Program-made: the position numbers and the translations under genes
In this document: piece by piece, positions 26,563 through 35,412 of the stretch
Layout of the letters: every line of letters starts with the position of its first letter
Position numbering within the stretch: the first letter of the stretch is position 1
Notes under the pieces: generated by a model
The model's input: only the letters and a program-made list of their open reading frames with translations
What the model was told of the DNA's origin: nothing
The model's database searches: none
Assembly: GCA_013306675.1 (NCBI GenBank)
Contig: JABLUY010000008.1
Location: forward strand, 260,112-315,329
Length of the DNA: 55,218 nt
DNA from: Thraustochytrium sp. TN22
Lineage: Eukaryota; Sar; Bigyra; Thraustochytrida; Thraustochytriidae
Reading direction: 5' to 3'

Positions 26563-28934
26563 TCCGCGCCGTCCACTTCAATGGGCTCTAGCGCCTCCCT
26601 GCGCCGCTCGATAGCCTGCGCCAATGCGTTGTACAGCGGATTGGAGGACGCGTGCGGGCTGCTCGCGCCGGACGACGGCGAGTCGCGGTCCGGAAGGGTC
26701 GTGTGCCGGAGTTTAGAGCGGTCAAACTCGGCGATGCTGGCCACCAGCGGGTTGGCGTGGCGCTGCGCAAGCGCAGGCGCCGTTGTCGTCTCTGCTGCCG
26801 CCGTGGAGACCGCCTTGAGCTGGGACCGATCAAAGCCGGCAATTCCCGCAACCAGCGGGTTCGCCGGCCGGCCCGAGCCGCCGACCGGCGCAGGCTCTTC
26901 TTGAACGGCCTTGAGCTTGCTGCGGTCAAAGCCGGCAATGCCCGCCATGAGCGGGTTCGCAGGCTTGCCATTGTTAGTCTGCGCCGGCGCTGCCTCGGGC
27001 TCCACCTCCGAGGAGGCGGACTTAAGTTGAGTGCGATCAAAGCCCGACACGCCGGCCAGGAGCCCCTTGGGCATCGGGGCTGCGCTGGCGGCGGCATCCG
27101 TCGGAGACGTCGAGGTGGTTGTCCTCCCCTCCGTGGCAGCACCGGCGAGACTGTCCTCGAGGGCCCCACCGCCCGTGGCGGAGCTCGTCAGGGCACTCTC
27201 GGCGACGGCCGCCGAGGGCGGCGGCAGTGGCATCTCCGTCGGCTGTGCCTGGCTCACGGTGATGACCTTGGGCAGCAGGAGACCCGGCGCCAGGCCTGCG
27301 TCGGCCTCGACGTCCAGGTTGGCGAGGTCGTCGTCGTCCTCCTCCTCCTCCTCCTTGTCCTCCTCGTCGTCGAGAGGGCCGGCCGCGCGCACCGCGGAGC
27401 CGTCAGCCTCGAGTTGCGCCTGAGCGAGGCGCGAGGCGGCGTGGCGCAAGCCGACCAGCACCGGGTCGGCAGTCTGCGAGTGGGTGGTGTTGGCAAAGGC
27501 CGAGGCGCGCTCCTCGTCCTCGTCCGGGTCAGCCTCCGAATTGGTCTCTGAGACCGCCGGGCTGGGCGGGCGCGAGGGCCTCGGAATGGCAGCCAGCACC
27601 TCATCAGGCGGCAGCGTGAGGAGCACGGCAAGGCGTTCCGCATCGGCCGTCGCCATGTCGAGGTCAGAGCGCTGGCGCAAGATGGCAGCCGCCTCCGGGC
27701 CAAACTGCGCGTCGCCCCAGTGCACGAGGTCAGCGTGCGTCCACAGCGGCTGCGGGAAGATGCGCCAGCGGTCCTCGTGCTGCGCCAGCAAGCCCTGCTC
27801 AACGAGCTCGGCGCAGCCGGGGCACTCGACGAAGCGCCGCGGGCAGTCGCCCTTGACGTGGCTCTGCGCGTCGCGGATGCACACCTTGCTATCGCAGCCG
27901 AGTGGGCAGGCCACAAGGCGCAGCTCGCAGATGGACGACACGTGCTCATGGATTTCCGAGGCGCGGTCCAGCAGAATGGCGCCGCAGCCGAGCGGGCAGC
28001 GTGTCTCATTTGCGCGCAGCGCGCGGTCCCGCGAGTTCGCGCGCAGCTGCACGCGCGGCACGCGGTCAAGGCCCACGCGGTGCGCGGCGGCCGCCACGTG
28101 AAGCGCCTGCACCTCGGTCCACCCGCTCGAAAGTACCTGCAGCAGCGCGTCCGAGGACAGGGCGTCGGCGCCCACTGCCGGTACGCCCTGGCGGCGCATC
28201 CACGCCAGCGTGCGCTCGCGCGCCGCGCGCTGCTCCTGCAGGCGGTCGCGCTCCTGCTTGTTGAACCAGGTGCGCAGGCGCGCCCACAAGCCGTCTGGCG
28301 GCGCCTCGGGCTCGAGCGCACCAAAGGCGGCCGCAGGCGGCGGCAGTGCTGCCGCGAGCGGCGGCGGTAGCGCCGGGATGCTGCCCTTGCGCAGCGCGTC
28401 CGCGGCCATCTCCGTGAAGGCGCGGCGCAGCAGCTCGGGCCCCATACCGCGGCAAGTGGTCTCCAGCAAGCGCGCGCCAAGGCGCGACGCGGCGCTGCGC
28501 GCCTCGTCCAGCGAGACGGCCCTGCGCCGCGTCAGGTCAATCTTGTGCGCCAGCACCGCACACACCTGGTCCACTGGCCCGACCTGGCGCACGAGCTCGA
28601 ACCAGTAGAAGACCTCCTCGAAGGACGTCCGCGACGTCACGTCAAAAACAATCAGCACGAGCTGCGCGCCGTTCAGGTAGGTGGCCGCCACGGCGTCGCT
28701 CGCGCCCTCCAGGCCAGCCGTGTCCCACACGGCCAGCTCCACATCCTCGCCCGCGACCTTGGCGCGCCCCTTGTGCAGCTCGCACTCGAAGAGCTCCGCG
28801 CTTAGGCTCCACGCCTTTTGCGCCGCGCCGCTCCCGCCGCCGCCGCCGCTGCTGCTGGCGGCCACCAGCTCGCGCGCGACGCTGCTCTTGCCTGCGCCGG
28901 CGGCGCCGCACACCGCCACGCTCGCCGCGCGCAT
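26553..28934 (-). CDS. Rab-like GTPase / TRAF-type zinc finger / WH2-repeat fusion protein
   Basis: 793 residues from the ATG at 28934, which places the start right at the GTPase beta-1 strand. Residues 1-183: small-GTPase fold with P-loop GAAGAGKSS (10-18), switch II DTAGLE (71-76), HKID (130-133, in place of NKxD) and ETTC (158-161). Leu replaces the usual catalytic Gln of DTAGQE, and no clear switch I Thr is seen. Residues 310-390: TRAF-type zinc fingers (RCPLGC, ACPLGC, ECPGC with following His/Cys). An acidic linker covers 465-545. The tail holds four WH2/beta-thymosin-like actin-binding repeats of pattern NPLxAGIAGFDRSKLKAV (about 623-639, 660-677, 692-709, 728-744) and a fifth diverged one (765-782). 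Fusing a Rab-like switch, a zinc-finger scaffold and actin-monomer binding suggests a membrane-to-actin adaptor. In-frame ATGs continue to 29621 through Ala/Arg/Gly low complexity. Confidence 0.8.
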   Translation of the reverse strand: MRAASVAVCGAAGAGKSSVARELVAASSSGGGGGSGAAQKAWSLSAELFECELHKGRAKVAGEDVELAVWDTAGLEGASDAVAATYLNGAQLVLIVFDVTSRTSFEEVFYWFELVRQVGPVDQVCAVLAHKIDLTRRRAVSLDEARSAASRLGARLLETTCRGMGPELLRRAFTEMAADALRKGSIPALPPPLAAALPPPAAAFGALEPEAPPDGLWARLRTWFNKQERDRLQEQRAARERTLAWMRRQGVPAVGADALSSDALLQVLSSGWTEVQALHVAAAAHRVGLDRVPRVQLRANSRDRALRANETRCPLGCGAILLDRASEIHEHVSSICELRLVACPLGCDSKVCIRDAQSHVKGDCPRRFVECPGCAELVEQGLLAQHEDRWRIFPQPLWTHADLVHWGDAQFGPEAAAILRQRSDLDMATADAERLAVLLTLPPDEVLAAIPRPSRPPSPAVSETNSEADPDEDEERASAFANTTHSQTADPVLVGLRHAASRLAQAQLEADGSAVRAAGPLDDEEDKEEEEEDDDDLANLDVEADAGLAPGLLLPKVITVSQAQPTEMPLPPPSAAVAESALTSSATGGGALEDSLAGAATEGRTTTSTSPTDAAASAAPMPKGLLAGVSGFDRTQLKSASSEVEPEAAPAQTNNGKPANPLMAGIAGFDRSKLKAVQEEPAPVGGSGRPANPLVAGIAGFDRSQLKAVSTAAAETTTAPALAQRHANPLVASIAEFDRSKLRHTTLPDRDSPSSGASSPHASSNPLYNALAQAIERRREALEPIEVDGADYQ

Positions 28935-29089
28935 GCTCGCCCCTCGCGGCGGCAGCTCCGCTCCTTGCGCGCCCTGCTCCGCGCGGGCCCTCGCCCGCGC
29001 CCTCGCCCTCGCCCGCGCCACCGCGCGCGCGCGCGCCTCCGCCTCACGCGAGCGTGCCTGCGCGCTTCCCGGGCATGCGCCGCCGCTGC

Positions 29090-29120
<31 letters not shown>

Positions 29121-30233
29121 GCTGTGCCGCTGTGCCGCCGCGCCGGCCGCCGCCGCCGCGCCGCTGTGCCGCTGTGCCGCCGCCGCCGCCGCGCCGCCGC
29201 CGCCCCGCTTGGCCGCGCCGCCGCCGCGCTCCCGCTTTGCCGCCGCCGCGTGGGCGCCTTGCCCTCGGCCGCGAGAGCCCATCAGCAGCAGCGGCATCTC
29301 GGGGCCTTGGCTGGCGCGCCGCGCCGTGCTGCGCTGCGCTGGCGCCGGGCTCGGAGGGCGGGGCGTCGCCGCCGCCGCGCGCGCGCTGCCGGTCTGCCTG
29401 CGCGCGTGCCTGCGTGCCTGCCTGCGTGCCTGCCTCGGCTCGGCTCCGCTTGGCATGCGGCTCTGCAGGCAGTGGCCCGGCGCCCTGGTGCTGCAATGCA
29501 TGGAGAACCGGGACCCGAGGGCCGAGGCACGTGCTGCGCTCGGCCGCGGCGGCCTCTCGCCGAGCGCAGCCTGGGCAGCGGCGGGCGCTGCGACGCGCGG
29601 CTCGCTGCCGACTGTGGCCAACTGAAGTCAGGAAGACCAGACCCGGACGTGCTTCGCTGCCAGTGCAGTGCGGGTCGCCAGCGGCCAAGCCCGAGCCCGG
29701 CCTTGTCTGGCAACTTGAAGAGGCACTGCAAGGACATCATGACGAGGCGTCTCGGCCATAGCCAGCTGCCAGACGAGGGAGGCAACTCTGACACTGTCTG
29801 GCAGGTTGAACTTTGAAGCTGGCAGCGGCAGGCCTGATGCCGATGGGCGTGCGAGCAGCGGCAGGCGCTGGCGAGGGCCGCTGACACTGGCGGGCAGGCC
29901 CGGCCACCTAAGCGCACTGCACTGCATTGCATTGCATTGCATTGCATTGCATTGCATTGCATTGCATTGCATTGCACTGCACTGCACTGCATTGCACTGC
30001 ATTGCACTGCACTCCAGGCGCGAGGACTTCGTCCGTCAGCCTGCGCTGCCGGTGGCGGCAGGTCGTCTCAGGCTGCGCGCCGCCGTGGCCGGAGCTAAAA
30101 GCTCCCTTGCCCAGAGGCTTGAAGAGGCCGCCCGCTGCTCAGCTAACTAACTACTTCGGCTCAAGTGGCGGCGATTCGGAGCGACCACTCGGGAGGCACA
30201 CCAGACGCCGTTTAAAGCTCGCGCGCGCGCGCG
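28935..30233. promoter_or_regulatory. Divergent region between the GTPase fusion and TBC genes
   Basis: About 1.3 kb between opposite start codons. It includes a (CCG)n/GCTGTG-rich block at about 29060-29245, a GCCTGCGT-rich stretch near 29400-29440, and the ATTGC array at 29916-30012. It should hold both promoters. If the GTPase starts further upstream, at 29621, part of this becomes coding. Confidence 0.4.
29916..30012. repeat. Pentanucleotide (ATTGC/ACTGC)n microsatellite
   Basis: About 19 tandem copies of a 5-bp unit, mostly ATTGC with interspersed ACTGC variants at both ends, about 220 bp before the TBC gene start. Because 5 is not a multiple of 3, it opens periodic frames on both strands that are not genes. 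Confidence 0.9.
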
Positions 30234-31343
30234 ATGGCCGCGGCGGCGGGCGCGGGCGGCGGCGCGGCGGCGGCGGCGGCGGCGATGGCGGCGGCTCCGG
30301 CGGCGGCGGCGGCGGCGGGCTCCGGCGCGGCGGGCGGCGGCGCGGCGGCGCGGTCGTCCAAGGACGTGCTCTTCGAGGCGCTGCTGGCGGCGCCAGACCT
30401 GGACCTGGACAAGCTGCGCGCCGCGAGCTGGACGCGCGTGCCGGGCCGGCTGCGCGGCGCCGTGTGGCAGCTGCTGCTCGGCTACCAGCCGACGAAGCGC
30501 GACCGGCGCGAAGCGACGCTGCAGCGCAAGCGACAGGAGTACTTCGACTACCTGCCCATGTACTATAACAACGCGGACGCGGAGCGGTCCGAGGAGGACC
30601 AGAAGATGCTGCGGCAGATTTTGCTTGACATCCCGCGCACCAACCCGGGCATGCCCCTCTTCCACTGCGACGAGGTGCGCCGCAGCTTCGAGCGCATGCT
30701 CTACATCTGGGCGATCCGCCATCCGGCCAGTGGCTACGTGCAGGGCATGAACGACCTGGTCACGCCTTTTTACGTGGTTTTTCTCGCACACCACATTAGC
30801 GGCGGCGACATCGAGAGCATCAACGCGTACGACGCGTCCACGGTGGAGCCGACCATTTTGCGCGCCGTCGAGGCCGACTCTTACTGGTGCCTCACCAAGC
30901 TGCTCGATGGCATCCAGGACCATTACACGATGCTGCAGCCAGGCCTGCAGCGCATGTTTTACCGGCTGCAGGGCGTCATCCAGCGCATTGACCGTCCGCT
31001 GCACGACCACCTGGAGCGCGAGCACGTCGACTTCAACCAGTTCGCCTTTCGTTGGATGAACTGCCTGCTCGTGCGCGAGCTCGAGCTTGGCTCCATTGTA
31101 CGCCTTTGGGATACCTACCTGGCTGAAGAGCGCGAAGGTTTTGACACCTTTCACGTTTATGTATGCGCCGCGCTGCTCGTCACGTGGTCCGCCGAACTGC
31201 AGAGGATGAGTTTTCAAGACCTCCTCATCTTTTTGCAAAATCTGCCCACCAGCGACTGGGACGTGGGCCGCATCGAGGAGCTGCTGGGTCAGGCATTCAT
31301 CCTCAAGACTCTTTTCAACGAGTCTCCGAGTCATCTCGGCTGA
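30234..31343 (+). CDS. TBC1D22: TBC-domain Rab GTPase-activating protein, TBC1D22/Gyp1 type
   Basis: 369 residues. An Ala/Gly-rich N terminus (1-40) is followed by the TBC domain (about 62-350). Both catalytic fingers are present: ILLDIPRTNP with D132 and R135 (IxxDxxR), and SGYVQGMND with Q170 (YxQ). Other signatures are RGAVWQLLLGY, RLWDTYLAE and FHVYVCAALL. The sequence YLPMYYNNAD and the GGDIES segment resemble the TBC1D22/Gyp1 branch. It stimulates GTP hydrolysis by Rab proteins, typically at the Golgi for this branch. It is transcribed divergently from the Rab-like GTPase fusion. The Ala-rich start is ambiguous, since M18 is also possible. Confidence 0.9.
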   Translation: MAAAAGAGGGAAAAAAAMAAAPAAAAAAGSGAAGGGAAARSSKDVLFEALLAAPDLDLDKLRAASWTRVPGRLRGAVWQLLLGYQPTKRDRREATLQRKRQEYFDYLPMYYNNADAERSEEDQKMLRQILLDIPRTNPGMPLFHCDEVRRSFERMLYIWAIRHPASGYVQGMNDLVTPFYVVFLAHHISGGDIESINAYDASTVEPTILRAVEADSYWCLTKLLDGIQDHYTMLQPGLQRMFYRLQGVIQRIDRPLHDHLEREHVDFNQFAFRWMNCLLVRELELGSIVRLWDTYLAEEREGFDTFHVYVCAALLVTWSAELQRMSFQDLLIFLQNLPTSDWDVGRIEELLGQAFILKTLFNESPSHLG

Positions 31344-32324
31344 CACGCACATGTTGCACGGCCGAAGCGCGGACGGCTGACGCGCACTACTTCTCTTTCT
31401 GCGCTTGGCCCACGCGGTTACGCACCTGCAGCCCTTCACGACTGAAGCACAGCTTTGCTCAGCTGACCACACGTTTTTGTGCTCGTTGGGAGAGTGCAAG
31501 AGTGAGGAAAAGTTTGCAAGGCACGGGACCGGCTAGGTTCGGGCAAAGGCTCGCATGGCTGGAGGACTCCCTCCCTCTTCTTAGAGAGAGCGTCGGGGAG
31601 CGCCTGCTCCTTTTTTGGAAAGGGAACTGGAGCGAGCTATCTTGCGTTGGTGCGCCGTGGCGACTGAATGATTGATAGATGAAAAGACTGTCTGTGTGCA
31701 ATGCTTATGAGGATGAAAGATTGCTACATCTTCGAGAGCGAAGTGCCGTGCTGCCGTGCGTCCGTACGCCGTGACGATCTACTGGTTGGTCTGTGTGCAA
31801 TGCTGCGTGTAATGCTGCGTGCAACGCTGCGTGCAATGCTGCGTGCAATGCTGTGTGCAATGCTGCGTGTAATGCTGCGTGCAACGCTGCGTGCAATGCT
31901 GCGTGCAATGCTGCGTGCAATGCTGCGAGCAATGCTGCGTGCAATTCTGCTTGGAGAGAAGACGAAGGATAGCCATAGCTTCGAGAGCGGGCTGCCGCCC
32001 GTCGATGCGCCATGGCGATTGACTGATCGCATTCGATAGATGAAAAGACTGTCTGTGTGCAATGCTGATGAAGCTAGCCTCGAACGAGAGTTCTCTCTCT
32101 GCTCTCTCTCTCTCTCTGCTCTCTTATTCTCTCTCGTGCGAGGTACGGTAGAAACGATAGACTTGTAGACCTAGGCGGCATGCGCACACAGCGTAGGCAG
32201 GACATCATCCACAAAGCGAACCAGCTACACTTCATGCTAGCTCGCTTGGACTGCCCCGAGGTGTTCACATGCTTCTCACTCTCCTTTCGAATCACACGAC
32301 TCCCCTTGCTTACTGCGTCGTCAT
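31344..32324. other. Convergent intergenic with minisatellites
   Basis: About 1 kb between the TBC and HERP-like genes. A phrase of about 35 bases containing GATAGATGAAAAGACTGTCT occurs at about 31673 and again at about 32034, and CTTCGAGAGCG near 31730 and 31980, so the area contains a diverged direct duplication of roughly 360 bp. It also holds the 12-bp array and a CTCTCT tract at about 32088-32133. Frames through it are repeat artefacts. Confidence 0.5.
31795..31955. repeat. 12-bp minisatellite (ATGCTGCGTGCA)n
   Basis: About 13 copies of a 12-bp unit with GTGCAA/GTGTAA/GTGCAACG variants. The order of variants repeats (GTGTAA, GTGCAAC, GTGCAA, GTGCAA), indicating a higher-order unit of about 60 bp duplicated inside the array. 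Confidence 0.88.
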
Positions 32325-33918
32325 TCACTCGGGGACGGCAATTGGCGCCGCGGCGGCATTGTCCTCGGCAGGAACGGCCGCCGGAGGGTCGGCGCGGGGC
32401 ACCACCGTCCAGGACGGGATGGCAGAGAGCACAAAGGCCTTGAGGAAGAAGTACGCGTCGACCAGGAGGTCGTTGGGCACCTGGTCGACGGTGGCGATAT
32501 GACCGAGCTCGTGCAAACGCTGACGGCGCAAAAAGGCCAGCTGCTGCTCGCGAGTGCCAATGAAGGGCTCCAAGTAGCCGGTCTCGTTCAGGTACACGAG
32601 TGCAGCCGCCAGGAGGCAGAGATAGAACTCTGCCGAGCTGGTGTCGTTGGTAACAAAATACACGAGGACGCCGAGCTTGACGAGCAGCTGGACGTTAATG
32701 ACAATGACGCGCTGCAGCGCTGGCGCGCCCGCCTGCACGCCCAGGCCAGCCTCCGCGCCTGCGCCACGCGGCGCCGCGGGCACCGCGCCAGCTGGTGCTT
32801 CATCCGGCTCCTCCCCATCGGGTGCGGGCGCCAGGTCCGCGTCGAGGTCTGTCTCTGGTGTGGTCACGTGGCCAGCCGCGGCTGCGGCTGCGGCTGCGGC
32901 TGCGGCTGCGGCTGCGGCAGGAGGTCCTGCCGTAGCGACGCCCGCGGAGGCAGCAGGCATGGCGCCGCGGGCCCCGGGCCGCGGCTGCGCACTGGGGTGG
33001 CCAAGATACGTAAAGGCGTGTTGGTGCGCTGCCCAGTCCGCGTACGGGGCGGACGGCGCGAGGCGTGCCGCGGCTGTTGCCTGCAGACGCTGAGAGAGCT
33101 CGATGGCGCGCATCAGCTTGCCATAGTGGTGCTTGAAAGACTCAATGCACTCCTGGTACGACTGTGGCTCCGGCATCTCATCGAGGTCCTCGTCGTCCAG
33201 GTCGAAGGCCTGGCTCGGGTCAAAGTCAAGGTCGTCCTCCGGCGCAAACTGTTGCGTACTCCGCGAGTAGGCTGCATCCGCATCGGCCGCGCCGTGGGAG
33301 GCTGCGGCGGCCGCAGCGGCAGCAGCCACGCGCGCTGCCGCAGCGCTGGCGGCCGCGGCGGCTGCGGCCTCGGCGGCTGCGGCCTGCGCGGGGTGCGCGG
33401 CCGGCGCCACGGAGGCATCAGCTGCCGTGGTCCAAGACGCCAGGGCGGGCTGCTCGTCGTAGTCCTCGTCGACTTCCTCGTTGAACCAGGCGAGCGCCGA
33501 GGGCCCACCGAGAGCACGCTCGAGCTGGCGCGGGTCAAAGGCTGACCAATTCAGCAGCGGCTGCTGCATGGGCCCGTCGAGACCCATGTCCTGGAGCCAC
33601 TGTTGCTGCATCTGCTGCACCTGCTGCTGCGCGTGCGCGTCCTGAGCCATGCGCGCGGGCGGCCGGCGGCTGTGGTCAACGGGGGCAGTCGGCGCCGCCG
33701 CCGCCACGGGCGACCCGAGTGCGCCGGCCGAATGCACGCCGGAGCCGGCCAGGCCGGCGAGTGTGGCCACCTCGCCGAGGTTCTGCGTGGTATCATACAG
33801 GGGATGCAGGGGCGGCGCACCGTCGTCCTGGCTCCCGAGGTCCTGGTCGTCGTCCGTGACGCCAACCTGCCCGCCCATGATTGGGGCCGGACCAGGGTCC
33901 TGCGATTGCTGCGAGAGC

Positions 33919-33960
<42 letters not shown>

Positions 33961-34265
33961 ACCTCGGGAGGCGGGGCACCGCTCACCATGTGAAGCGTGA
34001 AGGTGTCCTCGGCGGGCCAGCGTGCGAGCACGTCGCGCACGCGCTCTTCGTTGGCCAGATACCTGCCATGAAAGATGAGCTTTTGCTCGCTCGCAGGCGG
34101 CTTCCATGGATGCTCCTGCGCGAGCACGTCCTTGAGATCGCGCACCGTACCGGTCTCGGTGAGCGTCCAAGACACGCTGACGGGCTTGGGGTAGTACGGA
34201 TGCATGACCACGAGCGTCAGCTCGCGCCGGCCGCCTGCCTCGACGCCGTTCGCACCGGTCGCCAT
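32325..34265 (-). CDS. HERP-like ubiquitin-domain ER membrane protein
   Basis: 646 residues. Residues 14-95 form a ubiquitin-like domain (LTLVVMHPYYPKPVSVSWTL, then QKLIFHGRYLANEERVRDVL), close in pattern to HERPUD1/2. A polyglutamine run follows (about 103-115), then a long Ala/Gln/Asp-rich disordered middle with a poly-Ala tract. The C-terminal part has two hydrophobic helices (about 520-540 LLVKLGVLVYFV and 547-562 FYLCLLAAALVYL) and ends with DAYFFLKAFVLSAIPSW, reminiscent of the FFxSLxPxW end of HERP. HERP proteins sit in the ER membrane with both ends cytosolic and organise the HRD1 ERAD ligase. It is longer than animal HERP (about 400) because of the low-complexity middle. The family call rests on the domain pair and the tail motif. 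Confidence 0.75.
33918..33960 (-). repeat. CAG/CTG trinucleotide run (polyGln)
   Basis: About 13 perfect CTG triplets on the plus strand encode glutamines in the HERP-like protein. A perfect run of this size is prone to length change. A second triplet run, GGCTGC-type at about 32878-32925, encodes poly-Ala in the same gene. Confidence 0.9.
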
Positions 34266-34780
34266 CCTCGCGCGATCACGCTACGCTAGCGCACGAGTGG
34301 GCGGAGTAGTCGGGCGGAGTAGTCGAAGAGGAAGTGAGGAAGAGAGGTTGCGCGTTCCTTGTCGCACCGCCTCGCTTCCGCTGTGCTGGCAGCGCGGAAC
34401 GGGCAAGCGGCGGGGTGAGCGCGCCGCCGCGCCAGGCCGCGCCGCGTCGCGCCAGGCTGCGCCGCGCCGCGCCGCGCCGCGCCGCAGCACGCGTCCGCGA
34501 GGTAGCGCGGAGCACGCAAGCAACCCCCCTGTTTCCCTTGTTTTCTTTCTTTTCGCGAGTCTCCGGCCCTGCCGTGGCCGATGTGCTGCGCTGTGCTGCG
34601 CCGCGCCGCGCAAGCGCTGGGGACGCGGGCGGGCGCGGGGGGGGAGAGGCGCCGCCGCGCTCGCTCGCCGCCGCTGCCGCCGCCGCCGCTGCTCGCGCCG
34701 CAGCCCTCCTGCGGCCCGCGCCTCGGCTTCGGGACTGACAGTGAGCGAGCGAGCAGGTTCGATGACGCCTTCCGACGCGA
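34266..34780. other. GC-rich 5' flank of the HERP-like gene
   Basis: About 500 bp upstream of the HERP-like gene, with a GCGCC repeat block at about 34430-34495 and a GCCGCCGCCGCTGC block near 34670-34690. It probably contains the promoter on the minus strand. No gene is seen. Confidence 0.4.
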
Positions 34781-35056
34781 GGTCTATCTGGATTGGTCCG
34801 TTTTCCAAGTCATGACCAAGGTCAAATCCATGACTCGGACTGTGACCACGGCCGGCCATGGCATGGCACGATTGTCGAGACGCGCACCCGGGACCAGAAT
34901 GTCATCAACGTCAGCCACCTCGCCTTCATGGACGTGGCGAACGTGGACCGCCCGACGCTCTGGAACACGCAAAAGCTCAACCACTGGCTGTGAAGTATGG
35001 CTACGGGGTCCTCAATGCCTCAATGGCGCAGGCAGCGTCCCAAGCACTCAACTTTG
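34781..35056 (+). pseudogene. Unidentified coding remnant
   Basis: One plus-strand frame (34793-34993) reads HGTIVETRTRDQNVINVSHL then AFMDVANVDRPTLWNTQKLN before a stop. The normal amino-acid mix and the codon usage look like a real coding fragment rather than GC-driven noise. I do not recognise the family, and no continuation of the same protein is evident, so it is probably a gene piece moved here. Confidence 0.35.
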
Positions 35057-35158
35057 ACGAAGTTAAGAGCAGGAGGAGGCTGAGCGCATGTACATCACAT
35101 CTCGATTCAAGCTCCACGGTGCCGTCGTGAGCCGCGACACGGACGTGCTCGAGGACAT
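35057..35158 (+). repeat. 102-bp direct repeat, copy 1
   Basis: Starts ACGAAGTTAAGAGCAGGAGG and ends CGTGCTCGAGGACAT. It is repeated almost without change at 35311-35412, 254 bp further on. One frame reads MYITSRFKLHGAVVSRDTDV. Confidence 0.9.
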
Positions 35159-35310
35159 CTACAGCGCGGCCTCCGCGACCATTGTGTACTACTTCCGGCG
35201 AAAGCAGCCGTGGAACGCCACCTACAAGGAGCGCGAGGACAGCTTCATGCACCTGCAGTTCGCCGTTGCGCCTTGTGCGGTGCTGGCGCTTCTCATCCAC
35301 AGTGAGGGAC
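35157..35310 (+). pseudogene. Fragment resembling the KDEL receptor (ERD2)
   Basis: Between the two 102-bp repeats the plus strand encodes about 51 residues, IYSAASATIVYYFRRKQPWN then ATYKEREDSFMHLQFAVAPC and AVLALLIHSEGH. The pattern TY....D.F......V.PC.VLALL matches the middle of ERD2-type KDEL receptors (third and fourth helices). The flanks do not continue the family, so this is a stranded internal piece of a gene of about 210 residues. It looks undamaged over its short length, which points to a recent copy. The similarity is judged by eye. Confidence 0.5.
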
Positions 35311-35412
35311 ACGAAGTTAAGAGCAGGAGGAGGCTGAGCGCATGTACATCACATCTCGCTTCAAGCTCCACGGTGCCGTCGTGAGCCGCGACACGGACGT
35401 GCTCGAGGACAT
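35311..35412 (+). repeat. 102-bp direct repeat, copy 2
   Basis: Near-identical to 35057-35158 (one clear substitution, CTCGC for CTCGA). Sequence after the copy differs, so the repeat ends are sharp at both sites. Confidence 0.9.

Noticed and set aside
28935-29621. Longer N terminus of the GTPase fusion
   Set aside because: The extra 229 residues are low complexity in a promoter-like region; the ATG at 28934 sits at the expected start of a GTPase domain. RNA data could reverse this.
30234-31343. TBC gene as an inactive TBC pseudo-GAP
   Set aside because: Both the arginine (R135) and glutamine (Q170) fingers are present in normal contexts.
29916-31955. Possible CRISPR arrays at the short-unit repeats
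   Set aside because: Units are 5 and 12 bp in direct tandem with no spacers; they are micro- and minisatellites in a eukaryote.
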